From: an uncultured Bacteroidales bacterium
GTDB taxonomy: Bacteria; Bacteroidota; Bacteroidia; Bacteroidales; F082
Assembly: GCA_937896505.1 (NCBI GenBank)
Contig: CALBNP010000183.1
Span: forward strand, 1-14,970
Direction: 5' to 3'
DNA length: 14,970 nt
Position numbers and translations under genes: made by a program
The notes under the pieces: generated by a model
What the model saw: only the letters and a program-made list of their open reading frames with translations
Database searches by the model: none
What the model was told of the DNA's origin: nothing
Shown: positions 1-5,690 of the stretch, one piece after another
How positions within the stretch are numbered: position 1 is the first letter of the stretch
Layout: every line of letters begins with the position of its first letter

Positions 1-202
1 CCAAGCCCAGCTTGAGACTTTGGGTTGGCTTGGTGGCATGAAGGCTCTGAAAGAGTCCATCCCACAAGAGTGTTTTTTGTGTTTTCGTCAATGGAATCCA
101 TTTGGGGCAGCGAGAGGAAAGTTGCAAATGCTTTTTGTGCCATCAGGTAAATAGTTTCTATTTTCAGTTGCCCTTCCGCGATTCATATATTGACAAAAAA
201 AT
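1..202. other. Left-edge stretch without a confident gene
   Basis: A plus-strand frame is open from base 2 to a TAG ending at base 154 (50 codons, no start visible inside the window). It could be the tail of a gene that begins to the left, but its composition (rich in Cys, Phe and Trp near the end) matches no family I recognise. A 61-codon ATG frame at 102-287 overlaps it and runs through a terminator hairpin, so I do not call it. Nothing else is seen here. Confidence 0.3.
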
Positions 203-224
203 CGGGGCACCCGAAGATGCCCCG
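194..224 (-). terminator. Rho-independent terminator with UUCG tetraloop
   Basis: Read on the minus strand, CGGGGCA (complement of 218-224) pairs with TGCCCCG (complement of 203-209). Inside this, a G-U and a C-G pair close a TTCG tetraloop. The stem is followed at once by ATTTTTTTG (complement of 194-202). Stem, tetraloop and U-tract have the classic form of an intrinsic terminator. It lies about 80 bases after the stop codon of the minus-strand gene at 307-1047 and probably ends that transcript. Confidence 0.8.
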
Positions 225-306
225 TTAGTCGTTTCAATACCCAAAAGGATAATTCCTTTACTCAAGTCTTTGGGCAGAAACGAATAATGAGAGAAAAATG
301 CCCAGC

Positions 307-1047
307 TTAGGCAGGGACTTCTGCAGCAATGCCATCATGCACCACAGTCAGCTGATGTGCGGCCTTGCGCTTACGCATGTTGGCATTGTCGAGAATGGTG
401 ACTAGCTTCTCCAGCAAGGTGCCGAATGCCTCAGGTTCCACCTTCACCATGCCGACGAGATACTCCATGATGCCGTTCAACGTGTCGGCGATGCCACGTT
501 TCAGCTCGTGCAGCGATTCGGGCTTGACAGTGGCTGCGGCGATGCCATCGACTAGCGCCTGCTTTTCGCGCAAGGTCGCCAACGAAGTCTCCAGCTGGTC
601 GGCCAAATCCCCCACGCCTTCGAGGGCAGCGATGTCGGCCATGGCCTGCCCGGTGCCGAAGTCGCGCAGCAGCAGTTCTGCTGCCGTACGGCAGTCGCGT
701 ACCGTGAGGCGGTTGAAAGGCCCGTACTCGTCGGCGATGTCCTTCAGGCGCGAGGCACAGGCTTGCTCCTCGGAGTTGCCGAACTTCATCCACCAACTGA
801 TCTGATGGCGTAGCGCCGAACCTGTGCGGCGCAAGGCCAAAGTCTCGGCAGAGATGTCATCTACGGCAGCCTTGTAATGCAAGGTCTCTGACAGTTGCTG
901 TTTTTGCGAGTCCAACTTGTTGGTTTCGCTTGCCACGAAGGCATCCTTGGTCTTGGCTCCCTTCAGGCAGGTGCAAACACGCTCAACGCCGTCATAGAAG
1001 GTGTCGCTTTTCAGAGCCAGCGACAATGAATTGTAAAATCTCTTCAT
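307..1047 (-). CDS. DUF6261-like hypothetical protein
   Basis: A 246-residue cytoplasmic protein with no signal peptide or membrane segment. It is predicted to be almost wholly helical, rich in Ala, Leu, Glu and Lys, with a basic patch near the C-terminus (R-K-R-K-A-A-H at about residues 225-231). Length, the N-terminal pattern M-K-R-F-Y-N-S-L and the helical make-up fit the DUF6261 group, a Bacteroidetes-only family of unknown function often present in several copies per genome. I assign it from memory of the family style, not from a search. The ATG at 1047 is the first in frame and no Shine-Dalgarno is evident, as is common in this phylum. It is a single-gene unit, closed downstream by the terminator at 194-224. 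The region is GC-richer than the RHS toxin tips. The function is not known. Confidence 0.65.
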   Translation of the reverse strand: MKRFYNSLSLALKSDTFYDGVERVCTCLKGAKTKDAFVASETNKLDSQKQQLSETLHYKAAVDDISAETLALRRTGSALRHQISWWMKFGNSEEQACASRLKDIADEYGPFNRLTVRDCRTAAELLLRDFGTGQAMADIAALEGVGDLADQLETSLATLREKQALVDGIAAATVKPESLHELKRGIADTLNGIMEYLVGMVKVEPEAFGTLLEKLVTILDNANMRKRKAAHQLTVVHDGIAAEVPA

Positions 1048-1078
1048 GTTCTAAAGATTTTATTTGTGAAACACTATA

Positions 1079-1267
1079 CTCTGTGTGACTTTCGCACAGA
1101 GGCCTTTTTGTCAGGGTAGGCTAACCCAACTGACGTACAATCCCGCTGGATGGCGGGACGAGAAAAGAAAACGCCGCTGCCCCGATGCTTCAGTGCATCG
1201 GCAGACAGCGACGTGCAGGAATACATTAAGAGCCGCTCGCCCTCGGAGTACATGGCCGAAGGGCGGC
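1079..1267. repeat. Cluster of five intergenic hairpins
   Basis: There are five adjacent inverted repeats and no convincing gene. CTCTGTG/CACAGAG is at 1079-1085 and 1095-1101. GTCAG/CTGAC, with GGGT/ACCC inside, spans about 1110-1135. TCCCGC/GCGGGA spans about 1141-1157. CGCTG/CAGCG encloses CCGATGC/GCATCGG (1175-1210). A bulged GCCGC...CGG/CCG...GCGGC hairpin is at 1232-1267. Read on the minus strand, the cluster forms the region upstream of the DUF6261-like gene, so it may be a structured leader or a palindromic intergenic element. Frames through it (for example an 86-codon minus frame at 1074-1334) consist largely of stem sequence and are not called. From 1270 to 1530 I see no gene; a short frame at 1488-1532 is discussed in the findings. 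Confidence 0.55.
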
Positions 1268-1566
1268 TTATGTCGTTATTGATTTGATGATATGTTCCGG
1301 GATTATATCTTCCGCAGTCGGTGCTTGTGTCCATGTCTTAATTTTTTAGGTTCGCAGGATGGGTTAGGGCACGGCGGTGTTGCCATGTGGGCACAAGCGT
1401 TGCGGCCGGAGGTTTCCCAATCCGTCGGGCAGCTGAGGCTTGCCATCATTCCGTGTCTGAAATTACAGTTCATAAGGAGGTTGATAGATGAAACCCGTTG
1501 CTCAAACCTTGTGCCAAACCACGAAAATGTGACGATTAATCCATTAATTCTGTGATTTTTGTGGGA

Positions 1567-1960
1567 AATCTGACAGTTCCAAGTGTCTCGACCCACGACG
1601 CTCGTGGGAAACCTGACAGTTCCAAGTGCCAAAACCCTTGAGCATGCCAAAACCTGACAGTTCCAAGTCCTTTTACCCCACGAGCATGACAGAAACTGAC
1701 AGTTTCAACTCATCAAACCCACCGATTTTGGGCAGAAACTGACAGTCGCAACCCATTTTGACGCATGATGCATGGAAAACCTGACAGTTCCAAGTCCTTC
1801 CGACCCACGGCCATGGGTTGACACGTCAGTTCCAAGTCCTTCGACCCATCGATTTGGGCAAAACCTGACAGTCACAAGTCCTTTGGAGGCACGAGCGTGG
1901 GTAAACAGGTCAGTTCTGAGTGCTTTGACTCACCGATTCCGAAAAAACATGACCTGTGCA
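1567..1960. repeat. Degenerate tandem array, ~42-bp period
   Basis: Ten copies of a unit with core AACCTGACAGTTCCAAGTCC recur. The TGAC/CAG core falls at 1571, 1614, 1655, 1697, 1740, 1782, 1824, 1866, 1908 and 1950. Spacings are 43, 41, 42, 43, 42, 42, 42, 42 and 42. A much weaker eleventh copy may start at 1530. Between cores lies a variable part with partial dyad symmetry of the form CCCACGA...TCGTGGG (a perfect 7-bp hairpin in the first unit, 1592-1608). Because 42 is divisible by three, the last units keep one frame open (a 14-residue repeat with N-L-T-V-P-S-P at 1772-1981), but the 41- and 43-bp steps break it upstream. I read the array as non-coding or decayed coding DNA. The 'spacers' resemble each other, so it is not a CRISPR array. 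Confidence 0.8.
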
Positions 1961-2054
1961 AGACATATTTTTCGGCAATAATATACAATTTGACCTATAG
2001 TGGTTTACCATACATCGATAATGGTGTAAATCAAGCAGAATTAGCAGTTTGAGG

Positions 2055-2219
2055 TTCCCGCCGCAAGCGTCGGGAAATCGAAGATTCGACGTAGTCAATG
2101 GAAATCGTGGGAGTTATCATAAGGGCGGCGGCGTGTGATGTCCACACTAAGCTCTATAATAGGTCGCCGCCGCTTGTTCTATTAATCCACGGCATCCATT
2201 CCCGTCGCCAGACGGGAAT
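2055..2219. repeat. Three strong hairpins before the first RHS cassette
   Basis: Hairpin one: TTCCCGCCGC (2055-2064), loop AA, GCGTCGGGAA (2067-2076), with one mismatch in ten. Hairpin two: GCGGCGGCG (2125-2133) pairs perfectly with CGCCGCCGC (2165-2173), and a small TGTG/CACA stem lies inside its loop. Hairpin three: ATTCCCGTC (2198-2206), loop GCCA, GACGGGAAT (2211-2219), a perfect 9-bp stem. Hairpins one and three share the TTCCCG/CGGGAA stem. No U-tract follows closely, so they are not clear terminators. The rest of 1960-2270 holds no gene that I can support. Confidence 0.6.
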
Positions 2220-2266
2220 CTCTATTTGGGCCTAAAAGTATATTATTGCCTATTTTTCACTTTCCT

Positions 2267-2298
2267 CTTGACTTTTGGATTTTGGCGTTATAACTTTG
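2267..2298 (+). promoter_or_regulatory. Possible Bacteroidota-type promoter for RHS cassette 1
   Basis: TAACTTTG at 2291-2298 fits the phylum's -7 element TAnnTTTG. A CTTG at 2267-2270, 20 bases upstream, is a one-mismatch fit to the -33 element TTTG. Transcription would start near 2305, downstream of the ATG at 2275. The working start of the cassette would then be the ATG at 2311 or a later one. It is a pattern match only; cassette 2 has no equally good match at the same place. Confidence 0.4.
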
Positions 2299-3624
2299 CA
2301 GCGTAAAATCATGAAAAGCATGGTAACAGGCTTCACATACGGAACCATTCATCTCGACCTCCAAGGATGGGAATGCCAAACCTCGACCGGGGTGGGCGCG
2401 TTGGGCATGGACGGGATAGGGAGCAGCGCCCGCCATGTGTGGAGGCCCATTAGCCCGTCCTTGAACTTTTGTAACTTTTCTTTCAAGAGAAAAGTTAATG
2501 AAACCCGCATGTACGACCCTGTGATGTCATCCTTCCTCTCGGTTGACAACTACGTGCAAAGTCCAGACAACTCGCAGAACTTCAACCGCTATGCCTATTG
2601 TTTGAACAATCCGCTGAAATACACCGACCCCGATGGCGAGTTCTGTGTACTGACGGCCATGGCCATAGGTGCAGCTGTAAATGTGGCCTTCCAGATGACG
2701 AGCAATGTCATCCACGAGCAGGCGCCATTCAAGGGCGTGGGCCGTGCGGCCATTACGGGTGCCTTACAAGGCGCATTCTCTTACGGCATAGGACAGGCTG
2801 CAGAAGCCATTGGGGCCGCTGCTGGCAAGGTTTGTCAGGCCGGCTTCCAGGTTGTGGCCCATGGCACCTTGGGCGGCATTTCCACTTGTGCCCGTGGCGG
2901 CGACTTCCTGACTGGCTTCGCCTCCGGCGCGGTAAGTTCGGCCATAAGCAGCTTAACGGTAGGCATCTGCGAGGCGGCGCAAGTGTCCGAAGCATGGACA
3001 AAGAGAATCATGGTAGCCGCAGGCGGCCTTTCTGGAGGTGCAGCTTCCAAGATAGCCGGCGGCGACTTCTGGGACGGCCTGTGCAACGGCCTCATCTGCG
3101 CCGGACTGAACCATGCCATGCATTTGGTGGTGGAAGGAGGTTCACCGGATGACCCGCCGGAGAAGGGAAAAGCTCTTGATGCGAAAAATATACTTTTAAA
3201 AGCTTATTCGCACTATCAGTTTGGACGTGGCAAACCACTTACATTCGATGCTTCAACTTTGGATTTGGATTTTATTTCACAGGAGGATTTGAAATATGAA
3301 TCTGACGGAACTGCACATGTTAATTTATTTGATCATAGTAAAACATCCCAATCAGCTTTGGCTCTTGGAAAAATCAGTCTTATACCTGTAGGAGATAACC
3401 GATTTACAATAAAACCTGACCAGTATGATTTTAATATTGAATGGGAACAAGGTATGACAGGAAGAAATGTTGCAACAGCTATAGCAGGATATTTGCATGG
3501 ACCTGTGATAGATAATATCCCTATTCCGTTTTTTATAGGTACCACTCCTTTATTTGGCCCGTCTACAGCATTTGGTGGTTCTTTTTGGATTCATTTTGAA
3601 AATACTGTTTACATCAAACCATAG
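2275..3624 (+). CDS. Orphan RHS-core C-terminal toxin module, cassette 1
   Basis: The frame has 449 codons. Residues 1-77 are not RHS and come mostly from the repeated 136-bp leader block. Residues 78-122 (R-M-Y-D-P ... N-R-Y-A-Y-C-L-N-N-P ... D-P-D-G-E) are the end of an RHS repeat-associated core. Residues 123-285 form the Gly/Ala-rich hydrophobic pre-toxin region seen in Bacteroidetes RHS proteins (G-G-D-F-W-D-G-L then N-H-A-M-H). From about residue 300 a unique AT-rich tip begins, with H-Y-x-x-G-x-G-x-P-L, A-L-A-L-G-K-I, P-D-Q-Y-D-F, G-R-N-V-A-T and a final F-W-I-H-F. The D-x-Y-D motif and a periplasmic immunity candidate recall colicin-M-like lipid II hydrolases, but the usual His-Arg pair is not obvious, so this is only a hypothesis. 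There is no signal peptide and no YD-repeat shell, so the module cannot deliver itself. The start is uncertain: 2275, 2311 and 2407 are all in frame. The lipoprotein gene follows 5 bases after the stop. Confidence 0.75.
   Translation: MDFGVITLQRKIMKSMVTGFTYGTIHLDLQGWECQTSTGVGALGMDGIGSSARHVWRPISPSLNFCNFSFKRKVNETRMYDPVMSSFLSVDNYVQSPDNSQNFNRYAYCLNNPLKYTDPDGEFCVLTAMAIGAAVNVAFQMTSNVIHEQAPFKGVGRAAITGALQGAFSYGIGQAAEAIGAAAGKVCQAGFQVVAHGTLGGISTCARGGDFLTGFASGAVSSAISSLTVGICEAAQVSEAWTKRIMVAAGGLSGGAASKIAGGDFWDGLCNGLICAGLNHAMHLVVEGGSPDDPPEKGKALDAKNILLKAYSHYQFGRGKPLTFDASTLDLDFISQEDLKYESDGTAHVNLFDHSKTSQSALALGKISLIPVGDNRFTIKPDQYDFNIEWEQGMTGRNVATAIAGYLHGPVIDNIPIPFFIGTTPLFGPSTAFGGSFWIHFENTVYIKP
2368..2503 (+). 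repeat. 136-bp cassette leader block, copy A
   Basis: This block matches 4388-4523 at 135 of 136 positions (the only difference is base 2392 against 4412). It ends at the point where RHS-core homology starts. Its last part holds a perfect 9-bp inverted repeat, AACTTTTCT (2473-2481) and AGAAAAGTT (2488-2496), with a 6-base loop. None of the three plus frames looks like the RHS core expected before R-M-Y-D-P (no G-K-E-L-D type motif). On the minus strand it is open and encodes K-E-K-L-Q-K-F-K-D-G-L, a phrase I associate with repeated Bacteroidales intergenic DNA; this recollection is unverified. Confidence 0.85.
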
Positions 3625-3629
3625 AGGCC

Positions 3630-4232
3630 ATGAAAAGAGTACTTTTATTTACAATAATGATTTCCATTTTTGTAGTATTGAATGGTTGTTTAGGCCCATA
3701 CTGTGAAATTGGGCAGGAACAGGCTGATGAAGGATTTGAAGCGATATGCCTTTTCCACGGAGATACTATAGGATGGTTGAAATCAGGAAATCCGAATGTG
3801 CAACATCAATGCAAAGGGCGTTATTTCCATTTTCATCCAAATGATGACACAGTATATACTTGGTTTATTGCAGAACCAGGTGCCGGCTATGGCACTATAA
3901 TCAGTGGACACATTACTGAAAATGTGCGTGATAGTGTTTTTATTCTTGCAGACCGCAAGCCAGTGGATAGCATTTTTGGCCATTATCAAGACGTTCCCTT
4001 ATCATTCGACAGCACATCGTTTTATTGGGGCAGGCCAAAAGAACCTAATAATTATAATGAAGTATGGGAAATGTTATTAGAAAGCCCCATTCACGATTTT
4101 TGGATAATAAATCAAAACACATCCGATGTCTATGGTCCAATGTCTTTTGAGCAATATCTTGCAAAGAAGAAGGATTTGGGAGTTCCTGAAAATCTTCTGC
4201 TGAAATACGAAAAGGAGAGACAAAAAGAATGA
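3630..4232 (+). CDS. Lipoprotein, candidate immunity protein for RHS toxin 1
   Basis: A 200-residue protein with a type II signal peptide: M-K-R, a hydrophobic stretch to residue 17, then lipobox L-N-G-C with Cys20 as the lipidated residue. The mature part is soluble and acidic to neutral, with many aromatic residues and a Lys/Glu-rich C-terminus. I recognise no named family. It starts 5 bases after the toxin stop codon and shares the toxin tip's AT-rich composition. This is the layout of polymorphic toxin/immunity pairs, so immunity is inferred from position and not from homology. A lipoprotein immunity protein would protect the periplasmic side, which implies that toxin 1 acts on the envelope or in the periplasm. 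The ATG at 3630 is chosen because it gives the complete signal peptide. Confidence 0.75.
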   Translation: MKRVLLFTIMISIFVVLNGCLGPYCEIGQEQADEGFEAICLFHGDTIGWLKSGNPNVQHQCKGRYFHFHPNDDTVYTWFIAEPGAGYGTIISGHITENVRDSVFILADRKPVDSIFGHYQDVPLSFDSTSFYWGRPKEPNNYNEVWEMLLESPIHDFWIINQNTSDVYGPMSFEQYLAKKKDLGVPENLLLKYEKERQKE

Positions 4233-4240
4233 ACGCTATG

Positions 4241-4270
4241 TTTTCGGGGCGGCAGCTGCCGCCCCGAAAA
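4241..4270. repeat. Perfect 30-bp palindrome between the two cassettes
   Basis: TTTTCGGGGCGGCAG (4241-4255) is followed with no spacer by its exact reverse complement (4256-4270). It begins 8 bases after the stop of the first lipoprotein gene. As RNA it would form a very stable hairpin with an AGCU loop and could mark the transcript end. However, the T-run lies before the stem and an A-run follows it, the reverse of a normal terminator; a weak AATCTTTTCC comes next. A smaller palindrome, CGCTAA-T-TTAGCG, lies at 4302-4314. The whole gap 4233-4339 holds no gene. Confidence 0.85.
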
Positions 4271-4339
4271 ATCTTTTCCACCTTGCCCATTCCAAACTTT
4301 TCGCTAATTTAGCGGCCAGAAACGCAACACATACGACCC

Positions 4340-5662
4340 ATGCCAGAGAGCTACACATACGATATTGCCATTAGCATCGTTCCCCACTGGGAATGCCAAA
4401 CCTCGACCGGGCTGGGCGCGTTGGGCATGGACGGGATAGGGAGCAGCGCCCGCCATGTGTGGAGGCCCATTAGCCCGTCCTTGAACTTTTGTAACTTTTC
4501 TTTCAAGAGAAAAGTTAATGAAAGCCGCATGTACGACCCCGTGATGTCGTCGTTCCTTTCGGTTGACAACTACGTGCAAAGCCCCGACAACTCGCAGAAC
4601 TTCAATCGGTATGCCTATTGCCTGAACAATCCGCTGAAATATACGGATCCGAGCGGGGAATGCATAATCACATCCATCATTGCGGGAGCCTTCATTGGTG
4701 CCATTGTCAATCTGGCGGTGGCTGATGCCAATGGCTGCCTGAACACTGGTGTGGATTTTGTGAATGCAGCCTCCATGGGTGCCTTGACGGGAGCCATTGG
4801 TGGCGCTGCTGGCGGTGCCGTTGGTGGTGCGGTAGTCGGTTTGGTAGGAGAAGGGATTGGAGCTGGAAGTGGTAGTATCATTGGTGCTTCGGCAGGCTTT
4901 GCTGGAAGTTTCGCAAGTGCTTCGGTTGGAGCATGGTGTACAGGTGCTTCTTTTGGTGAAGGTCTTCTTACTGGACTGAAATCGGGCGGTTTGGGAGCCT
5001 TGTGTGGAGGCGTCATTGGTGGTCTAACTGGTGGATATACGGCATACAAACATGGTGGAAATTTCTGGACTGGAAAAGGAGCGTGTTTTGAGTTCACGAG
5101 CACCGGGGAAATCACTTCTAAATTTGAACAAAAATACTATAATAACCATATTGAAGACTATGAAAATGCGTTGAATGAAGGTGCTGAAAAGTTGTTGAAT
5201 TTCAAAGTTGGAGACGTCAATGTAGATTTATTAACAACAAAAGTGGAAAGTACTGATCCAGTTGCCATAGAAAAGCTTAAGGATTACTTTATAAACGAGC
5301 AAGGTTTCTATGGAAAACAATCCGGTGGTGAGGCCTATGCTTGCACAATAAAGACTTCTACTTTTAAACATAGTGAAATACATATATCACCAGGTGTAGT
5401 TGATGGATATTTATTTGATGAATATAATAAAGGCCATTTTCACGCCACTCTTGGCCATGAACTTACACATGCTTATCACATTTATAAAGGGTTACCAGTT
5501 AGTCAAACAGGTCCAAGTGAATGGGCTGCTCAAGATTACACAAAAGCTATATACAACCATTATAAAATGTATAATTTGACAAAGGAATGGACCATTCCCG
5601 AATATGATGCAGGTTGGAAAGTCCCTAATACGTATAAGTTCTCAAGATACCTTTATCCTTGA
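4340..5662 (+). CDS. Orphan RHS-core module with zinc-metallopeptidase toxin tip, cassette 2
   Basis: The frame has 440 codons. Residues 1-62 are mostly the repeated leader block. Residues 63-107 are RHS-core end (R-M-Y-D-P ... D-P-S-G-E), nearly identical in protein sequence to cassette 1. Residues 108 to about 250 are extremely rich in Gly and Ala with many G-x-x-x-G steps, probably membrane-inserting pre-toxin. The tip (about 255-440) holds G-H-E-L-T-H-A-Y-H: His373, Glu374 and His377 form a zincin HExxH motif. Glu394 in S-E-W-A-A-Q, 17 residues later, is a plausible third zinc ligand of gluzincin type. I infer a peptidase effector. Because its partner is a lipoprotein, the target is probably periplasmic. 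No RHS shell or secretion signal is present. The start is uncertain (the ATG at 4340 is the first; 4427 and 4529 are also in frame). Composition turns AT-rich near 5100. Confidence 0.78.
   Translation: MPESYTYDIAISIVPHWECQTSTGLGALGMDGIGSSARHVWRPISPSLNFCNFSFKRKVNESRMYDPVMSSFLSVDNYVQSPDNSQNFNRYAYCLNNPLKYTDPSGECIITSIIAGAFIGAIVNLAVADANGCLNTGVDFVNAASMGALTGAIGGAAGGAVGGAVVGLVGEGIGAGSGSIIGASAGFAGSFASASVGAWCTGASFGEGLLTGLKSGGLGALCGGVIGGLTGGYTAYKHGGNFWTGKGACFEFTSTGEITSKFEQKYYNNHIEDYENALNEGAEKLLNFKVGDVNVDLLTTKVESTDPVAIEKLKDYFINEQGFYGKQSGGEAYACTIKTSTFKHSEIHISPGVVDGYLFDEYNKGHFHATLGHELTHAYHIYKGLPVSQTGPSEWAAQDYTKAIYNHYKMYNLTKEWTIPEYDAGWKVPNTYKFSRYLYP
4388..4523 (+). repeat. 136-bp cassette leader block, copy B
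   Basis: Second copy of the block at 2368-2503, offset by exactly 2020 bases, with one mismatch. Its 9-bp inverted repeat lies at 4493-4501 and 4508-4516. Homology continues beyond the block into the RHS core to about 4655, but with many more differences there, mostly at third codon positions. Confidence 0.85.
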
Positions 5663-5690
5663 TCTATTAACGCTCATCATTTCATTCATC

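Noticed and set aside
102..287. 61-codon plus-strand frame
   Set aside because: It runs through the terminator hairpin at 203-224, has no recognisable protein features, and overlaps another open frame.
365..805. 146-codon plus frame and a 121-codon minus frame inside the DUF6261-like gene
   Set aside because: Shadows of the minus-strand gene at 307-1047, with low-complexity Ser/Ala or Arg/His composition.
1074..1334. 86-codon minus-strand frame and the opposite 65-codon plus frame at 1085-1282
   Set aside because: Both are built from hairpin stems. The sequence looks like structured intergenic DNA, with no family recognised.
1303..1650. 115-codon minus-strand frame and 87-codon plus frame at 1292-1555
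   Set aside because: Partly read from the tandem array; odd composition and no start context or family.
1567..1960. CRISPR array
   Set aside because: The period is constant but the parts between cores are related to each other (shared CCCACG...TGGG pattern), the cores are degenerate, and no cas gene is near.
1772..1981. 69-codon plus frame of 14-residue repeats
   Set aside because: It is open only because the last array units are exactly 42 bp apart; earlier units shift frame. Mentioned under the array as possible decayed coding DNA.
4241..4270. Ordinary intrinsic terminator
   Set aside because: The T-run precedes and the A-run follows the stem on both strands, and only an interrupted T stretch comes later. 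Listed instead as a palindrome.
4615..5115. 166-codon minus frame rich in Pro and Ala
   Set aside because: Antisense shadow of the Gly/Ala-rich pre-toxin region of cassette 2.
5604..5690. Upstream ATG (5604) as start of the second lipoprotein
   Set aside because: It lies within the toxin gene and would bury the lipobox signal. The ATG at 5691 gives a clean lipoprotein signal peptide.
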